A DNA stretch of 11,836 nucleotides. Source: Candidatus Woesearchaeota archaeon. GTDB lineage: Archaea; Nanobdellota; Nanobdellia; Woesearchaeales; JAGVYJ01. Below the pieces are notes generated by a model. The model was not told where the DNA came from. It was given only the letters and a program-made list of their open reading frames with translations, and did no database searches. How positions within the stretch are numbered: position 1 is the stretch's first letter; each line of letters starts with the position of its first letter. Shown in pieces: positions 5,825 through 11,661 of the stretch. The translations under genes and the position numbers were made by a program. Location of the stretch: contig JAGVYJ010000003.1 in NCBI GenBank assembly GCA_018303315.1, positions 1 through 11,836 of the forward strand. Direction: 5' to 3'.

Positions 5825-7852
5825 TTACGGGACTGTAACCTTGACATCAAGCACATTCTGGATGCCTTTAATCTGGTTGACTATGCCGGTAAGCTGGCCC
5901 TCATCTTCGACATGCACATCAAACTGGATGTCGTATTTGGATTTGGATGTCTTGGTGCGAAGGGCCTTGATGTTCATGCCGGAATTGGCGATGGTGTTAA
6001 GCACATCGGGAAGAATGCCAACCCTGTCCGTGACCTTGACATTTATCTTGAAATCGCCTGATTTTGACTTTGCGCTCCTCCAGGAGAGTTCAATCTTTCT
6101 TGAATCGTCAAGGGCACGCAGCGTAATGCAGTTCTGCTCATGTACTGCAACCTTGCCATCCTTTGTCCTGTAGCCCTGAATCTTTTCCCCAAGCTTCGGT
6201 GTGCAGCACTTGCCAAATTTCAGAGTCGCCTTTGAGTATTTTGCCGGCTTTACAATGCTATCAAGAAGCTTGGTTTCCTTGGGCCTCTTCAGGGAGGTTT
6301 CCTTCTTGCCCAGATCAAAATGCCCTTTTATCCCAAGGGCCTGCCGGATTTTTGACTTTGCATTCTGGGTCTTAACAGTCTGCAGCCACTTTCTGGAGGG
6401 CCGGCCATTCTTTGAGGTGACAATGTAGCATATATCCCCGCTTTTCAGCTGCGTGTCAAGAGACACCACCGTGCCATTCACCTTCGCGCTCATGCAGTGG
6501 TTGCCGATATCAGTGTGCACGCCGTAGGCAAAATCCACTGGCGTAGCCCCTTCAGGCAGGGGAATCGGGTCGCCTTTGGGGGTGAATACAAAAATCTCAT
6601 CCTTGAAAAGATCAATCTTCATGCGCTCAATGAATTCCTGCGCTGTCTGGGAGCTTCTCTGCCAGTCCAGCACCTGCTTCAGCCAGGATATGCGCCTGTC
6701 AAATTCCTTGTCACGCTCGGTATCCTTGTACCTCCAGTGCGCTGCTATGCCGTCCTCTGCGGAGCGATGCATGTCCCAGGTCCTTATCTGTATCTCGAGC
6801 GGAAAGCCGCCGTATATTATCTCGGTGTGTATGCTCCTGTACAGGTTGGATTTAGGCGTGGCTATGTAATCGTCAAATGTCTTGGGCAATGGCGTCCACA
6901 GGGCATGGACAAGGCCAAGAATCCTGTAGCAATCCTCGACAGTATCAACTATAACCCTGATGGCATAAAGGTCATGCACATCCTCGAACCTCAGGTTTTT
7001 CCTCTTCATCTTCTTGTAGATGCTGTAGAAATGCTTTGCCCTGCCATAGACAGTTACCTTCATGCCCTTTTCCTCAAGCTTCTTCTGGATATCCTCGACT
7101 ATCCTTTTCACTTCCTTCTCACGCTCAGGGAGGGTCTTGTTGATGCGGCGCTTCAGCTCCTGGTAGACAGTGGGCTCAAGATATCTCAGGCTGAGGTCCT
7201 CAAGCTCGGATTTTATGGAATGCATCCCCAGCTTGTATGCTATGGGCGCATAAATGTCAAGTGTCTCCCGGGCTGTACGTATCTGGTGCTCCTTTGGGGC
7301 ATACTTGAGCGTGCGCATGTTATGCAGCCTGTCAATTATTTTGATGATGATGACACGGATGTCCTTTGTGGTTGCAAGTATGACCTTCCTGAGGTTTTCA
7401 GCCTTCTCCTCCTCGGCTGCGTCGAGGTCAATCTCATTTATCTTGGTAACGCCCTCCACAAGGGAAAACACTTCCTCGCCGAATATCCTTGCAACGTCCT
7501 CTCCCTTGACATTCGTGTCCTCAAGCACGTCATGCAGCAATCCTGCGACAATGCTCTCGGTGTCCAGGCCCAGCTCGGAAAGAATAAAAGCAACCTCAAG
7601 AACGTGGCTGAAATACGGCTCTCCAGAGAACCGCTTCTGGCCGTAATGGGCAGCCCTTGCAAAGTCATAGGCTTCCCGTATCTCAGCAAGCTTTACCTTC
7701 GGATTGTGCCTCTTCAGCTCATTCATGAATGCCTGGGCGTCCATGCCCTGGGTCCTGTACTCCTTGGTCATCTCTGTAATCGGGACCACCAGCGGCAATT
7801 CCCTTCTGGTTCCGCGAAAGAAGTCTCTGCTGTTCTGCAAAATCCTTTTCAT
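5825..7852 (-). CDS. rel: Bifunctional (p)ppGpp synthetase/hydrolase, long RelA/SpoT homologue
   Basis: This 675-residue protein has the full long-RSH order. Hydrolase: R74, H83, HD 107-108, E111-D112, DRLHN 174-178, all metal/substrate residues kept. Synthetase: GRAKHFYSIYKKM (270-282), D294, LEIQIRT with E353. TGS: FVFTPKGDPIPLPEGATPVDFAYGVH starts near 421. A CC/zinc-finger region follows (C549, C550, H571, C575), then an ACT domain (about 601-672). It should both make and degrade ppGpp. The loop motif is TFDD (325-328), mixing the RFKD of bifunctional and EFDD of synthetase-only enzymes. The ATG at 7852 has GAGG 7 nt upstream; a TTG at 7858 is less likely. Long RSH genes are typical of bacteria and uncommon in archaea, so an origin by transfer is likely. 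The Nudix gene lies 66 nt upstream on the same strand. Confidence 0.95.
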   Translation of the reverse strand: MKRILQNSRDFFRGTRRELPLVVPITEMTKEYRTQGMDAQAFMNELKRHNPKVKLAEIREAYDFARAAHYGQKRFSGEPYFSHVLEVAFILSELGLDTESIVAGLLHDVLEDTNVKGEDVARIFGEEVFSLVEGVTKINEIDLDAAEEEKAENLRKVILATTKDIRVIIIKIIDRLHNMRTLKYAPKEHQIRTARETLDIYAPIAYKLGMHSIKSELEDLSLRYLEPTVYQELKRRINKTLPEREKEVKRIVEDIQKKLEEKGMKVTVYGRAKHFYSIYKKMKRKNLRFEDVHDLYAIRVIVDTVEDCYRILGLVHALWTPLPKTFDDYIATPKSNLYRSIHTEIIYGGFPLEIQIRTWDMHRSAEDGIAAHWRYKDTERDKEFDRRISWLKQVLDWQRSSQTAQEFIERMKIDLFKDEIFVFTPKGDPIPLPEGATPVDFAYGVHTDIGNHCMSAKVNGTVVSLDTQLKSGDICYIVTSKNGRPSRKWLQTVKTQNAKSKIRQALGIKGHFDLGKKETSLKRPKETKLLDSIVKPAKYSKATLKFGKCCTPKLGEKIQGYRTKDGKVAVHEQNCITLRALDDSRKIELSWRSAKSKSGDFKINVKVTDRVGILPDVLNTIANSGMNIKALRTKTSKSKYDIQFDVHVEDEGQLTGIVNQIKGIQNVLDVKVTVP

Positions 7853-7896
7853 AATCAACCCTCAACGGCCTTTTGTATAAGAGAGCTTTTTTTATT

Positions 7897-7904
7897 CATA
7901 AAGG
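7897..7904 (-). promoter_or_regulatory. Possible TATA box for rel
   Basis: Minus strand CTTTATGA, centred about 48 nt upstream of the ATG at 7852, would give a leader of about 20 nt that includes the GAGG ribosome-binding site. A second AT-rich run (TTATACA, about 7874-7880) is an alternative. Co-transcription from the Nudix gene is equally possible because no T-rich terminator lies between them. Confidence 0.3.
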
Positions 7905-7918
7905 TTATGGTAGAATCT

Positions 7919-8338
7919 TTATAAATACTTGCTGAGGATATAGTCGTTGGCTCTCTTCAGCAGGCTTCTTGTGTTGTCAAATGTAAGCCTGGCCAGGGCC
8001 TCGCCATAAGGCAGCCACGCAAAGGCAATATGCTCATCTGACAGTGTTACAGGACTTGAATCCGTCCTTCCAGGGAAAAAGACCACTTCCTTGTCTATCC
8101 TCTTTTCCCTGAGAAAATGGTACTTAACCTTACAACGGTATTCCAGACGCTCAACAGAGGCTATCCCGGTCTCCTCACGGAATTCCCGCATTGCAGCCTC
8201 CTGCAGGGTTTCTCCCTTTTCAACCCTGCCTTTCGGGAAGCTCCAGTGGTTTCCGTCCCTGTGCTGCAGCAGCAGGTAGACAGGCTTGCCTTTGTCCAGC
8301 CGGAATGGGATTATGCCGGCAGCTCTCTGGTTGGTCAT
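7919..8338 (-). CDS. Nudix hydrolase, Ap4A hydrolase-like
   Basis: The 139-residue protein carries a perfect Nudix box at 37-59 (GRVEKGETLQEAAMREF then REETGI; G-x5-E-x7-REU-x-EE-x-GU). The lead-in HWSFPKGRVEKGE and N-terminal AAGIIPFR resemble asymmetric diadenosine tetraphosphate hydrolases, so Ap4A or a similar dinucleoside polyphosphate is the likely substrate. Nudix specificity is hard to predict; mRNA caps, NTPs or ppGpp are alternatives. Start chosen at 8338: a TATA box lies exactly 27 nt upstream, indicating a leaderless mRNA, and the homology begins there; the longer frame to 8428 would contain its own promoter. It lies upstream of rel on the same strand, which makes a shared role in alarmone turnover an attractive guess. 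Confidence 0.88.
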   Translation of the reverse strand: MTNQRAAGIIPFRLDKGKPVYLLLQHRDGNHWSFPKGRVEKGETLQEAAMREFREETGIASVERLEYRCKVKYHFLREKRIDKEVVFFPGRTDSSPVTLSDEHIAFAWLPYGEALARLTFDNTRSLLKRANDYILSKYL

Positions 8339-8360
8339 GAGCCCAAAGTGTGCTATCTGG

Positions 8361-8371
8361 TTAATATAATT
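8361..8371 (-). promoter_or_regulatory. Leaderless promoter of the Nudix gene
   Basis: Minus strand AATTATATTAA is centred 27-28 nt before the ATG at 8338. It decides the start codon against the upstream ATG at 8428. Confidence 0.6.
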
Positions 8372-8454
8372 TGTCCCAAAAACAGGGCTGTTTGCCGTCG
8401 GTGGCAGGCCAACAAAAAAGAGCAACATTTAAATATGTGTGGAGGATAAGCAGG

Positions 8455-8462
8455 CTTATATG
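8455..8462 (+). promoter_or_regulatory. TATA box for the basic repeat protein
   Basis: CTTATATG centred near 8458 predicts a start around 8485, leaving a leader of about 15 nt that carries the strong Shine-Dalgarno sequence GGGAGGT (8484-8490). A second AT-rich box (ATTTAAATAT, about 8427-8436) would give a longer leader. Confidence 0.45.
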
Positions 8463-8499
8463 TCTGATTTTTTCGACGAAATTGGGAGGTACTGAAAAA

Positions 8500-8784
8500 A
8501 TGGCTCAAGAAGTAGCAAAAGTAGGAGTGAAAAAAGAGAAGGGCTGGCTGTATTTCATCGACAGGCACGGAGACGTGTCCAGGGCGAAAATGGCCAGGGG
8601 AAGAAAGAGGACCGGCAGCAAGAAAATTGAAAAAGTTGCCAAGGTTGGGGTGAAGAAGAAAGCTGGCTATCTTTACTTCATCGACAAGAAAGGAAACGTT
8701 TCCGCAGCCAAAATGAGCCGTGGCGGAAGGAAGAGAAAAGCCAAGAAAGCCAAAAAGAAGTCTGGCTCAAGGAAGAGAAAGTGA
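8500..8784 (+). CDS. Small highly basic protein with two YLYFID-type repeats
   Basis: The 94 residues contain 35 Lys/Arg (37%). Two tandem units, 5-36 and 46-77, agree at 22 of 32 positions and share VAKVGVKK, LYFID, GxVS, AKM and RG; a Lys/Arg tail follows. I know of similar short archaeal and candidate-phylum proteins but no assigned function. The aromatic/acidic core plus basic tail suggests a small beta-rich nucleic-acid-binding module, perhaps chromatin- or ribosome-associated; this is inference. The start at 8500 is set by GGGAGGT 9 nt upstream, one of the strongest ribosome-binding sites in the window and unlike the leaderless neighbours, hinting at high expression. The longer frame from 8371 runs through the promoter and is rejected. 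It has a probable terminator right after the stop. Confidence 0.82.
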   Translation: MAQEVAKVGVKKEKGWLYFIDRHGDVSRAKMARGRKRTGSKKIEKVAKVGVKKKAGYLYFIDKKGNVSAAKMSRGGRKRKAKKAKKKSGSRKRK

Positions 8785-8785
8785 C

Positions 8786-8820
8786 GATAAGCTTATCTCT
8801 TTTTTTTCTTTTTTCTTTTT
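8786..8820 (+). terminator. Palindrome plus T-tract terminator
   Basis: The perfect 12-bp palindrome GATAAGCTTATC (8786-8797) begins one base after the stop of the basic protein and is followed by a T-rich run through 8820. It overlaps the last codons of the convergent gene. Confidence 0.6.
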
Positions 8821-9284
8821 GCTGAAAATACTTTATCTGCCTCATCAAGGTATTCATTCACCCTGGAAAGTATAGAATTCAGCAGGAACAGTTCCACCTT
8901 CTCAGCAAACAGTTTCCTCAGGCTGTCGAATTCCACAATTCGATAATGATTCTTCAATTTTTCGACCAGAAGCAGCGCCCGAATCCTCTTTATCTGGCGC
9001 CTTATGTTGGAGCTTGCAATCCCGGCAAGCTGAGCCCTATAGCGCTTTCTCGAGGAAATCACCCTTCCCTCAATCTCGCTGGAGGTCAGCCACTCCTTCT
9101 TCTGTTTAGCCTTGAGCAGAACCAAAAGCACATCAGTCACAACATCCCTGGAATCCCCGGGCTGCAGCAGGCCCAGGCTCAGGCAGATCTTTTTTGCCAG
9201 TTCCCTGTCCCTGACATTGCCGGGCTTCTCATACTTCCTCAGAGTCAGCTCAGATAACGGCGTGTCGCGGCTCACCTTTTTCAT
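8793..9284 (-). CDS. Predicted winged-helix protein with Lys-rich tail, unknown role
   Basis: The 163-residue protein has no family name I can assign. Residues about 45-118 look like a winged helix: helix RDVVTDVLLVLLKAKQ, helix TSSEIEGRV, candidate recognition helix SSNIRRQIKRIRALLLVEKL, then a short wing NHYRIVEF. A helical region (120-150) could dimerise, and the protein ends SAKRKKKKKR. A DNA-binding regulator is the likeliest reading. The ATG at 9284 is preferred over those at 9302 and 9374 because a TATA box centred at 9313 sits 28 nt before it, giving a leaderless mRNA; the homology-like start TPLSELTLRKYEKPG is kept. It is divergent from deoxyhypusine synthase and could regulate across the 147-bp gap. 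Confidence 0.65.
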   Translation of the reverse strand: MKKVSRDTPLSELTLRKYEKPGNVRDRELAKKICLSLGLLQPGDSRDVVTDVLLVLLKAKQKKEWLTSSEIEGRVISSRKRYRAQLAGIASSNIRRQIKRIRALLLVEKLKNHYRIVEFDSLRKLFAEKVELFLLNSILSRVNEYLDEADKVFSAKRKKKKKR

Positions 9285-9307
9285 GCTTAAAAGTTTTAGC
9301 ATACTAT

Positions 9308-9317
9308 CTTTAAAAAG
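9308..9317 (-). promoter_or_regulatory. Leaderless promoter of the winged-helix gene
   Basis: Minus strand CTTTTTAAAG, centred 28 nt before the ATG at 9284. It decides the start codon. Confidence 0.55.
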
Positions 9318-9342
9318 GTTTGCACAAACTTGCGCCGCAATA

Positions 9343-9351
9343 TTTTTATAT
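9343..9351 (+). promoter_or_regulatory. TATA box upstream of deoxyhypusine synthase
   Basis: TTTTTATAT is centred about 26 nt before an ATG at 9373 that opens an 8-codon frame, and 85 nt before the dhs ATG at 9432. No better TATA box is placed for dhs, which also lacks a Shine-Dalgarno site, so the message would have a leader of about 59 nt. Confidence 0.4.
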
Positions 9352-9431
9352 CCAGACCTGTTTTGAGACAGCATGGATAAAGTTAAAGCGATGAGCTAAG
9401 GTTTTTCTTCAGTACAGATTTATTTCCGACT

Positions 9432-10376
9432 ATGGCAATTCTTGACAAAAAAATCGAGGACTTCAGGTATGAGCCGGGCATGACGGCCGCAGAGCTAGTT
9501 GAAAGGCTCGGCAAAATCGGGTACCAGAGCATACATTTGAAGCAGGCAGCAGACATTATCCTCAAAATGAAGAAAAAAAGGGCAAAGATTTTCCTCACTT
9601 TTACAAGCAACATGGGTTCTTCAGGATTGCGGGGCCTGTTTGCCCAGCTGATTTCGATGAGGTTCATGGATGTGGTTATCACCACTGTCGGCTCCATTGA
9701 GGAAGACTTAATCAAGAGCAAGTATTCGTTTTATGTGGGCAGTTTTGAGGCTGACGACAGGGCACTGGCAAAGGAAGGGGTCAACAGGATAGGGAACATA
9801 TTCGTAACCAACGAAGCCTACGGCTCATTCGAGGAAATGATTCAGCCGATACTGCAGAAAATATATGACAAGAAAAAGTCCTGGACTGTATCCGAGTTCA
9901 TACATGAGCTGGGCAGCTATGTAACCGACGAGAACAGCATTGTCTGCCAGGCAGCGAAAAACAGCGTCCCAATCTATTGTCCGGCCATAACCGATGGAAG
10001 CATGGGCTACCAGCTTTACCTGTTCCAGCAGAAGCACCCTGACTTTATTATTGACCCTGTCAGGGACATGGGCAAGCTGATATTTGAAACAAGTGAGGAT
10101 GAAGAAAAGGGCGTCATTGTCCTGGGAGGGGGGGTGGCAAAGCATCACGCCATACTCGCCAACCTAATCAACGGCGGGATGAATTATGCAGTCTACATAC
10201 AGACAGGAAACCCGGCTTCAGGCTCGCTCTCAAGCGCCACAACAGAGGAAGCCAAGAGCTGGGGCAAGATTAGGGAAGACAGCGACGCAGTGACTGTGAT
10301 TGGGGATGCCACAATATTGTTCCCGCTTATTATGACAAATGTATTAGATAAATTAGGTGAGGAAAATGAAAAATAG
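9432..10376 (+). CDS. dys: Deoxyhypusine synthase
   Basis: This 314-residue enzyme transfers the aminobutyl group of spermidine to a lysine of aIF5A, using NAD. Family motifs run in order: FTSNMGSSGLRGLF (57-70), VITTVGSIEEDLIKS, GVNRIGNIFVTNEAYGSFE, PAITDGSMGYQL, LGGGVAKHHAI (H238), and SWGKIR with the catalytic Lys279 (human Lys329), plus E273 and W277. Relative to the human enzyme, spermidine-pocket positions N292, D313 and D316 are L242, S263 and L266; Leu at the last is, as I recall, common in archaeal homologues, but S263 is less so. The substrate may therefore be a different polyamine. A SpeD-like gene overlaps its 3' end. It is the first gene of this plus-strand pair. Confidence 0.93.
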   Translation: MAILDKKIEDFRYEPGMTAAELVERLGKIGYQSIHLKQAADIILKMKKKRAKIFLTFTSNMGSSGLRGLFAQLISMRFMDVVITTVGSIEEDLIKSKYSFYVGSFEADDRALAKEGVNRIGNIFVTNEAYGSFEEMIQPILQKIYDKKKSWTVSEFIHELGSYVTDENSIVCQAAKNSVPIYCPAITDGSMGYQLYLFQQKHPDFIIDPVRDMGKLIFETSEDEEKGVIVLGGGVAKHHAILANLINGGMNYAVYIQTGNPASGSLSSATTEEAKSWGKIREDSDAVTVIGDATILFPLIMTNVLDKLGEENEK

Positions 10377-10725
10377 CTGGAAATTTGGGCAAAGCTGCAG
10401 CATAGACCTGCACGGCTGCGACCATGAGCTGATGAAAGATCCCGCGGCCATGAAGGCTTATGTCAGAGGATTATGCAGTGAGATAAGGATGAAGCGGTAT
10501 GGCCCGACTATTGTCGAAAGGCTGGGCAAAGGCAAATACAGGGGATATTCCCTTATGCAGCTAATCCACACTTCGACAATTATAGCCCATTTTGACGAGA
10601 AGGTAGACAGGGCATTCATTGACCTGATAAGCGTGAAGGAATACAGTCCGAGGCATGTCGCTGAGTTCAGCAGGAAGTTTTTCCGTGCGAGGAAGGCCAG
10701 AATAAAATCCTTTGACAGAATATAA
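10366..10725 (+). CDS. SpeD-like pyruvoyl decarboxylase family protein
   Basis: The 119-residue protein resembles the S-adenosylmethionine decarboxylase (SpeD) fold: SIDLHGCDHELMKD (12-25) matches the family N-terminus, and HTSTIIAHFDE (68-78) the autoprocessing site. Aligning on spacing, S70 takes the place of the pyruvoyl-forming Ser63 of bacterial SpeD and H75 of His68, while the residue before the cleavage serine is Thr69 instead of Glu. The position of the essential Cys83 appears to be V90 (IDLISVKEY). Some archaeal and bacterial SpeD homologues have become arginine or ornithine decarboxylases, which fits an agmatinase gene nearby; an inactive or different enzyme is also possible. ATG 10366 with AGGTGA upstream is preferred to a GTG at 10357; it overlaps the dys stop by 11 bp, so the two are translationally coupled. 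Confidence 0.75.
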   Translation: MKNSWKFGQSCSIDLHGCDHELMKDPAAMKAYVRGLCSEIRMKRYGPTIVERLGKGKYRGYSLMQLIHTSTIIAHFDEKVDRAFIDLISVKEYSPRHVAEFSRKFFRARKARIKSFDRI

Positions 10726-10727
10726 GC

Positions 10728-11588
10728 TCACAGCGACAATATCACCAACGCCGCTATGATGGCTGCCACGCCAACTGCCTGGGACTTAAGCAGCCGTTCC
10801 CTTAGAAAAACAAATGCGAGAACCACGGTCACAGCAGGGAATGTCGCCCCAATTGGAGCCACGACAGCAGTCAGCTCAAGCAAAAGCCCGCCTGAAAATG
10901 CGAGGAAGCCGATACTATCAAAGACGCCAATCAGGAATACAATCCTCGGGATTTCCGCAAGCCTGAAATTGATTTCTTTATGGCCGAATGCCAGCGTGAA
11001 AAAGGCCAGGAATATATTGGCCAGCAATGCAGGTATGTACCAGTTTGACTTTGATACTGCCACGCTGTAGACTGTAAGGAAAACCCCCCAGGCAAACATT
11101 GAGAAAAGCCCATACTCGATTCCTATCGCAAGCTTCTTTCTGGAAATCCTTGCACGAACCAGGTCATTGTAGTCAAAGGCCACAAGCAAAACCCCGAGTA
11201 TCAAGAATCCTGCAGCAACGCCCTGAATCGCAGTTATCCTTTCCTTGAGAAACACTATGCTCAGCACGAGGGCAACCAGGCCCCAGCCTGAGGCTATCGG
11301 GCTTATTATCGATACCTTGCTCTTTTTTATGCCTGTGTAATAGGCCCTGTAAGCCAGGAAGCTAAGAAGGCCAAGCGGTAACAGCCACAGCCAGACTTTT
11401 GCTCCTGCAGCTATCAGGTTTTGGTTGAAAACGCCGACTAGTATGAGCAAAGCTATGCTGACCAGCTGAGCCCAGAACATTGTAGTAAGTATTGTTGCCC
11501 GCTTAAGCGAAATAGCAGTAACAAAGTCTGCTAGGCCCCATCCAGCCATGGCAAGAATGCCGAGCAGGATTCCCCCGGTTAAAGCCAT
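10728..11588 (-). CDS. DMT-superfamily (EamA) permease
   Basis: The 286-residue protein is a ten-helix drug/metabolite transporter made of two EamA repeats. Each repeat ends in the same pattern: SPIASGWGLVALVLSIVFLKER then a helix (about 88-137), and APIGATFPAVTVVLAFVFLRER then a helix (about 242-286). Substrates in this family include amino acids, nucleotide sugars and polyamine-like metabolites and cannot be read from sequence. The ATG at 11588 is preferred because a TATA box sits 27 nt upstream; the frame extends to 11693 with a basic, non-membrane stretch covering both divergent promoters. It lies between the SpeD-like gene and the agmatinase-like gene, suggesting polyamine, agmatine or arginine transport, but only by position. 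Confidence 0.85.
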   Translation of the reverse strand: MALTGGILLGILAMAGWGLADFVTAISLKRATILTTMFWAQLVSIALLILVGVFNQNLIAAGAKVWLWLLPLGLLSFLAYRAYYTGIKKSKVSIISPIASGWGLVALVLSIVFLKERITAIQGVAAGFLILGVLLVAFDYNDLVRARISRKKLAIGIEYGLFSMFAWGVFLTVYSVAVSKSNWYIPALLANIFLAFFTLAFGHKEINFRLAEIPRIVFLIGVFDSIGFLAFSGGLLLELTAVVAPIGATFPAVTVVLAFVFLRERLLKSQAVGVAAIIAALVILSL

Positions 11589-11610
11589 GAACTGACAGTT
11601 TTTCCGGCGG

Positions 11611-11620
11611 TTTTTATATT
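11611..11620 (-). promoter_or_regulatory. Leaderless promoter of the EamA permease
   Basis: Minus strand AATATAAAAA, centred 27 nt before the ATG at 11588. It lies about 20 bp from the divergent promoter of the agmatinase-like gene. Confidence 0.6.
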
Positions 11621-11630
11621 TTCCCAAAAG

Positions 11631-11640
11631 CCTTAAAAAC
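11631..11640 (+). promoter_or_regulatory. Leaderless promoter of the agmatinase-like gene
   Basis: CCTTAAAAAC, centred 26-27 nt before the ATG at 11662. The closeness of the two divergent boxes means one bound regulator could control both genes. Confidence 0.6.
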
Positions 11641-11661
11641 AGCCTTTGTTTCCTTAGAGGC

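Noticed and set aside
6497..7924. A 475-codon open frame on the plus strand opposite rel
   Set aside because: It is wholly antisense to an unmistakable RSH gene, its translation has no recognisable domain, and such frames arise from the codon bias of the sense gene.
8339..8428. Longer Nudix protein starting at 8428
   Set aside because: The added segment contains a well-placed TATA box for the internal ATG at 8338 and lies before the conserved Nudix N-terminus.
8371..8499. 43-residue N-terminal extension of the basic repeat protein
   Set aside because: The extension covers the promoter and strong Shine-Dalgarno site for ATG 8500 and shows no repeat similarity.
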